The notes under the pieces: generated by a model
Databases searched by the model: none
What the model was told of the DNA's origin: nothing
What the model saw: the letters and a program-made list of their open reading frames with translations, nothing else
Part shown: in pieces, positions 6,218-8,568 of the stretch
Layout of the letters: the number at the start of each line of letters is the position of its first letter
How positions within the stretch are numbered: position 1 is the stretch's first letter
Assembly (NCBI GenBank): GCA_012522255.1
Contig: JAAYKT010000514.1
Coordinates: forward strand, 1 to 8,568
Reading direction: 5' to 3'
Length of the DNA: 8,568 bases
DNA from: Clostridiales bacterium
Lineage (GTDB): Bacteria; Bacillota; Clostridia; Lutisporales; Lutisporaceae
Translations under genes and position numbers: made by a program

Positions 6218-7567
6218 ATGCGTGAAAACTGGTCAAGAGAAGTAACATTCTTAATTCTGAACAACATAATAAAAGAGGGTGCTTATCCGGCAATAGAAAT
6301 AAGAAGAAGCCTGAACAATACAAATCTTAAAAATAAGGATAAGGCTTTGGTTACTGAAATAGTAAACGGTACCCTTCGCAATTTAATAAAAATAGATTGG
6401 ATAATCAAAAAATTCATAGAATTAAGATGGGATAAGGTATCAAGCAACATAAAAAACATTTTACGTTGCGGCGTATATCAAATCATATTTTTGGACAGGG
6501 TACCAGATTCCGCTGTTTGTAATGAATGTGTCGAACTTGCTAAGAAATATGAAAATATAGGTGCATCAAAGTTTGTAAATGCTGTTTTAAGAAATATTTC
6601 CAGGGGGAAGAATGATATAGATAAACCTGATAAAAGTGATATTTATGAATATTTATCTGTAGAGTATTCACATCCATTATGGTTGGTAAAGTTATGGTTG
6701 AAAGATTTGGGAATCGATTTTACGACTGAACTGTTAAAAGCAAACAACGAAGTACCGCCTTTGACCATAAGGGTTAACAAATTGAAAACCACCAAGAATG
6801 AATTGTTAAGCATTTTGAAATCATGTGACATTATAACAGCTGAGGGATTATATAATGACGAAGCCGTTACAATTAAAGGAGTTTCTTCTTTAGAAAATAT
6901 GGAATCTTTCAAAAAAGGTTATTTTCAAGTACAAGATGAAAGTTCCATGTTAGTAGGTAAAGTTATAGACCCCAAGCCGGGTGACTTTATTATAGATGTT
7001 TGCAGTGCCCCCGGTGGCAAAGCCACGCACTTGGCTGAAATAATGTCCAATAAAGGCAGAATAATTTCAAGGGATATATTTTCACACAAGCTTAGACTCA
7101 TACAAGAAAACTGCAAAAGGCTTGGAATTACGATCATAGAAACAGAATTATTTGATGCTGTGGACATTGATGAAAATAACTTAGAAAAAGCAGATACGGT
7201 ATTGGTTGATGCACCTTGCAGCGGTTTAGGCTTGGTAAGAAGGAAACCGGATATCAGATGGAGGAAAAGACCGGAAGATTTGGATAAATTGCCAAAACTT
7301 CAATTAGAAATACTGAGGAAAGCTTCGTTATATGTTAAAAAATCTGGGGTATTAGTATATTGCACATGTACAATAAACAAAAAAGAGAATATTCTGGTAG
7401 TAAAAGAATTCATTAAATCAAGTAATAACTTTGAATTAGATAACATTTTTAGGTTTTTACCTGAAAATCTGTATGCACCGAATAAAAAAGATGGTTTTTT
7501 AGAGTTATATCCTAATACACATAAAACGGATGGCTTTTTTATTGCCAAAATGGTTAGGAAACGATAA
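6218..7567 (+). CDS. rsmB: 16S rRNA (cytosine-967-C5)-methyltransferase RsmB
   Basis: RsmB (also Sun or Fmu) methylates C5 of cytosine 967 in 16S rRNA, using S-adenosylmethionine. The 449-residue protein has the expected two parts. An N-terminal NusB-like RNA-binding helical domain (about 5-130) contains LVTEIVNGTLRN and ILRCGVYQIIFLDRVPDSAVCNE. A Rossmann-fold methyltransferase domain follows, with the FQVQDESSMLVG lead-in (236-247), SAM-binding DVCSAPGGK (260-268), the acidic DIFSHKLRL strand end (Asp286), DAPCSGLGLVRRKPDIRW with Cys334 for product release, and YCTCTINKKEN with catalytic Cys384. Both m5C cysteines are present, so the enzyme looks active. CGGAG lies 7 bases before the ATG. 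It follows the peptidase after 74 bases and precedes rlmN by 12. RsmB is preferred over other NSUN-like enzymes because of the NusB domain. Confidence 0.95.
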   Translation: MRENWSREVTFLILNNIIKEGAYPAIEIRRSLNNTNLKNKDKALVTEIVNGTLRNLIKIDWIIKKFIELRWDKVSSNIKNILRCGVYQIIFLDRVPDSAVCNECVELAKKYENIGASKFVNAVLRNISRGKNDIDKPDKSDIYEYLSVEYSHPLWLVKLWLKDLGIDFTTELLKANNEVPPLTIRVNKLKTTKNELLSILKSCDIITAEGLYNDEAVTIKGVSSLENMESFKKGYFQVQDESSMLVGKVIDPKPGDFIIDVCSAPGGKATHLAEIMSNKGRIISRDIFSHKLRLIQENCKRLGITIIETELFDAVDIDENNLEKADTVLVDAPCSGLGLVRRKPDIRWRKRPEDLDKLPKLQLEILRKASLYVKKSGVLVYCTCTINKKENILVVKEFIKSSNNFELDNIFRFLPENLYAPNKKDGFLELYPNTHKTDGFFIAKMVRKR

Positions 7568-7579
7568 AACGGAGGAAAA

Positions 7580-8568
7580 ATGGCGGACAAACAAAATATA
7601 AAAGACTTATGCAAGGAAGAAATGGAAGAGCTGTTTCAAAAAAACGGTTTTACAAAGTACAGAGCTACCCAAGTTTTAGATTGGATATATAAAGATATTG
7701 ATGGATTTATTCAAATGGAAAATATACCTTCAAATTTGATAACCTTACTTGATAATAATTTTTTTATATATAAAACACGTGTAATGGAAAAACGTATTTC
7801 AAAAGATGGTACAATTAAATTTTTGTTGGGTTTAAAAGATGGTAATGCAGTTGAATGTGTTTTAATGGAGTATAAATATGGTTTTTCCTTATGTATATCT
7901 ACACAGGTAGGTTGCAGAATGAATTGCAGATTTTGTGCTTCAACCGAGGGGGGACTTATAAGAAATCTTACTTTGGGAGAGATGATAGAAGAAGTAATGG
8001 CCGCGACGAGAGAAACCGGCAAAAAAGTCTCAAATATCGTATTGATGGGAATTGGTGAACCTTTTGATAATTATGACGAAGTCATGAAATTTTTAAGGAC
8101 TGTGAATTTAAAAAACAGTTTTAACATAGGAATGAGGCATATTACATTATCCACCTCAGGGCTGGTGCCTAAGATCTATGAATTCGCAGATGAAGAATTA
8201 CAGTGCAATCTTGCTGTTTCATTGCACAGCGCAAACGATAACAAAAGAAGTAAACTAATGCCTATAAACAAAAAGTATGGTATTGACGAACTGATAAATG
8301 CATGCAAATATTATGTAAAGAAAACCAACAGGAGAATTTCTTTTGAATATATATTGATTGATGGAATAAATGATGGGATTTTAGAAGCTCTAGAATTATG
8401 TAATTTAGTGAAAAGTATGCTTTGCTATATCAACCTAATTCCCATTAATTATGTTGAAGATAAAAAACTAAGAAAGCCGGATGAAAGTAGGATTGAAAAA
8501 TTCAAGGAAGTGCTCAGACAACATAATATAAGTTTTACCGTCAGGCGAGAATTAGGTCAGGATATCGA
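7580..8568 (+). CDS. rlmN: 23S rRNA (adenine-2503-C2)-methyltransferase RlmN, 3' end cut by window
   Basis: RlmN is a radical-SAM enzyme that methylates C2 of A2503 in 23S rRNA, and in some bacteria A37 of certain tRNAs. From ATG 7580, with GGAGG 4 bases upstream, the frame is open to the window edge and gives 329 residues of an expected roughly 345-350. The 4Fe-4S cluster motif is CRMNCRFC (Cys112, Cys116, Cys119). Cys105, seven residues earlier in LCISTQVGC, corresponds to E. coli Cys118. MGIGEP (156-161), ITLSTSGLVPKI, VSLHSANDNKR (Ser214, His216), EYILIDGINDG and LIPINYV follow in family order. The window ends at VRRELGQDI, just before the segment that carries the second catalytic cysteine (E. 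coli Cys355), so that residue cannot be checked. The related resistance enzyme Cfr is less likely because the gene sits in the conserved rsmB-rlmN setting. Confidence 0.95.
   Translation, partial: MADKQNIKDLCKEEMEELFQKNGFTKYRATQVLDWIYKDIDGFIQMENIPSNLITLLDNNFFIYKTRVMEKRISKDGTIKFLLGLKDGNAVECVLMEYKYGFSLCISTQVGCRMNCRFCASTEGGLIRNLTLGEMIEEVMAATRETGKKVSNIVLMGIGEPFDNYDEVMKFLRTVNLKNSFNIGMRHITLSTSGLVPKIYEFADEELQCNLAVSLHSANDNKRSKLMPINKKYGIDELINACKYYVKKTNRRISFEYILIDGINDGILEALELCNLVKSMLCYINLIPINYVEDKKLRKPDESRIEKFKEVLRQHNISFTVRRELGQDI

Noticed and set aside
6643..8022. Minus-strand open frames across rsmB and rlmN (including 7300-7614 and 7711-8022)
   Set aside because: They are antisense to conserved methyltransferase genes and no family was recognised. 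The plus-strand frames explain the region fully.
7580..8568. Cfr-type antibiotic resistance methyltransferase
   Set aside because: Cfr shares the radical-SAM motifs, but this gene sits directly after rsmB in a housekeeping cluster with the same base composition as its neighbours, as expected for native RlmN.
1..8568. Mobile elements, CRISPR arrays, tRNA or rRNA genes, phage genes, defence systems
   Set aside because: No transposase or integrase motifs, spaced repeats, cloverleaf segments or foreign-looking gene blocks were seen. Almost all of the window is accounted for by conserved core genes.

Overview
This AT-rich window looks like chromosomal core-gene DNA from a low-GC Firmicute, most likely of the class Clostridia. 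The evidence is the AT-rich codon use, the strong AGGAGG-type ribosome binding sites, and the gene order gmk - rpoZ - coaBC - priA - def - fmt - zinc metallopeptidase - rsmB - rlmN, which is a known Firmicute housekeeping layout. I cannot name a genus from sequence alone. All genes lie on the plus strand.

Layout: positions 1-65 hold the probable last codons of guanylate kinase (gmk). They overlap rpoZ (RNA polymerase omega, 58-273), which overlaps or abuts coaBC (coenzyme A biosynthesis, 266-1468). A gap of about 120 bases carries a compact perfect hairpin (1507-1523), which is a possible weak terminator. Next come priA (replication restart helicase, 1592-4024), def (peptide deformylase, 4057-4518) and the fmt locus (Met-tRNAi formyltransferase, 4521-5453). 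They are followed by a membrane zinc metallopeptidase of the YugP family (5466-6143), rsmB (16S rRNA m5C967 methyltransferase, 6218-7567) and the start of rlmN (23S rRNA A2503 methyltransferase, 7580 to the window edge).

The genes from def onward mostly serve translation. Fmt formylates initiator Met-tRNA, Def removes the formyl group from new proteins, and RsmB and RlmN methylate rRNA. PriA restarts stalled forks, CoaBC makes 4'-phosphopantetheine, and omega belongs to RNA polymerase. Short gaps and overlaps suggest one or two operons, with a possible break at the coaBC-priA gap.

The main anomaly is in fmt. The reading frame is otherwise full length and well conserved, but it has an in-frame TAA at 4623-4625 (codon 35), inside the conserved QPDxPKGRGK loop. 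As written, the gene cannot make full-length Fmt, although the partner gene def is intact. I found no mobile element, CRISPR array, tRNA, rRNA or phage gene, and no sign of a new multigene system.
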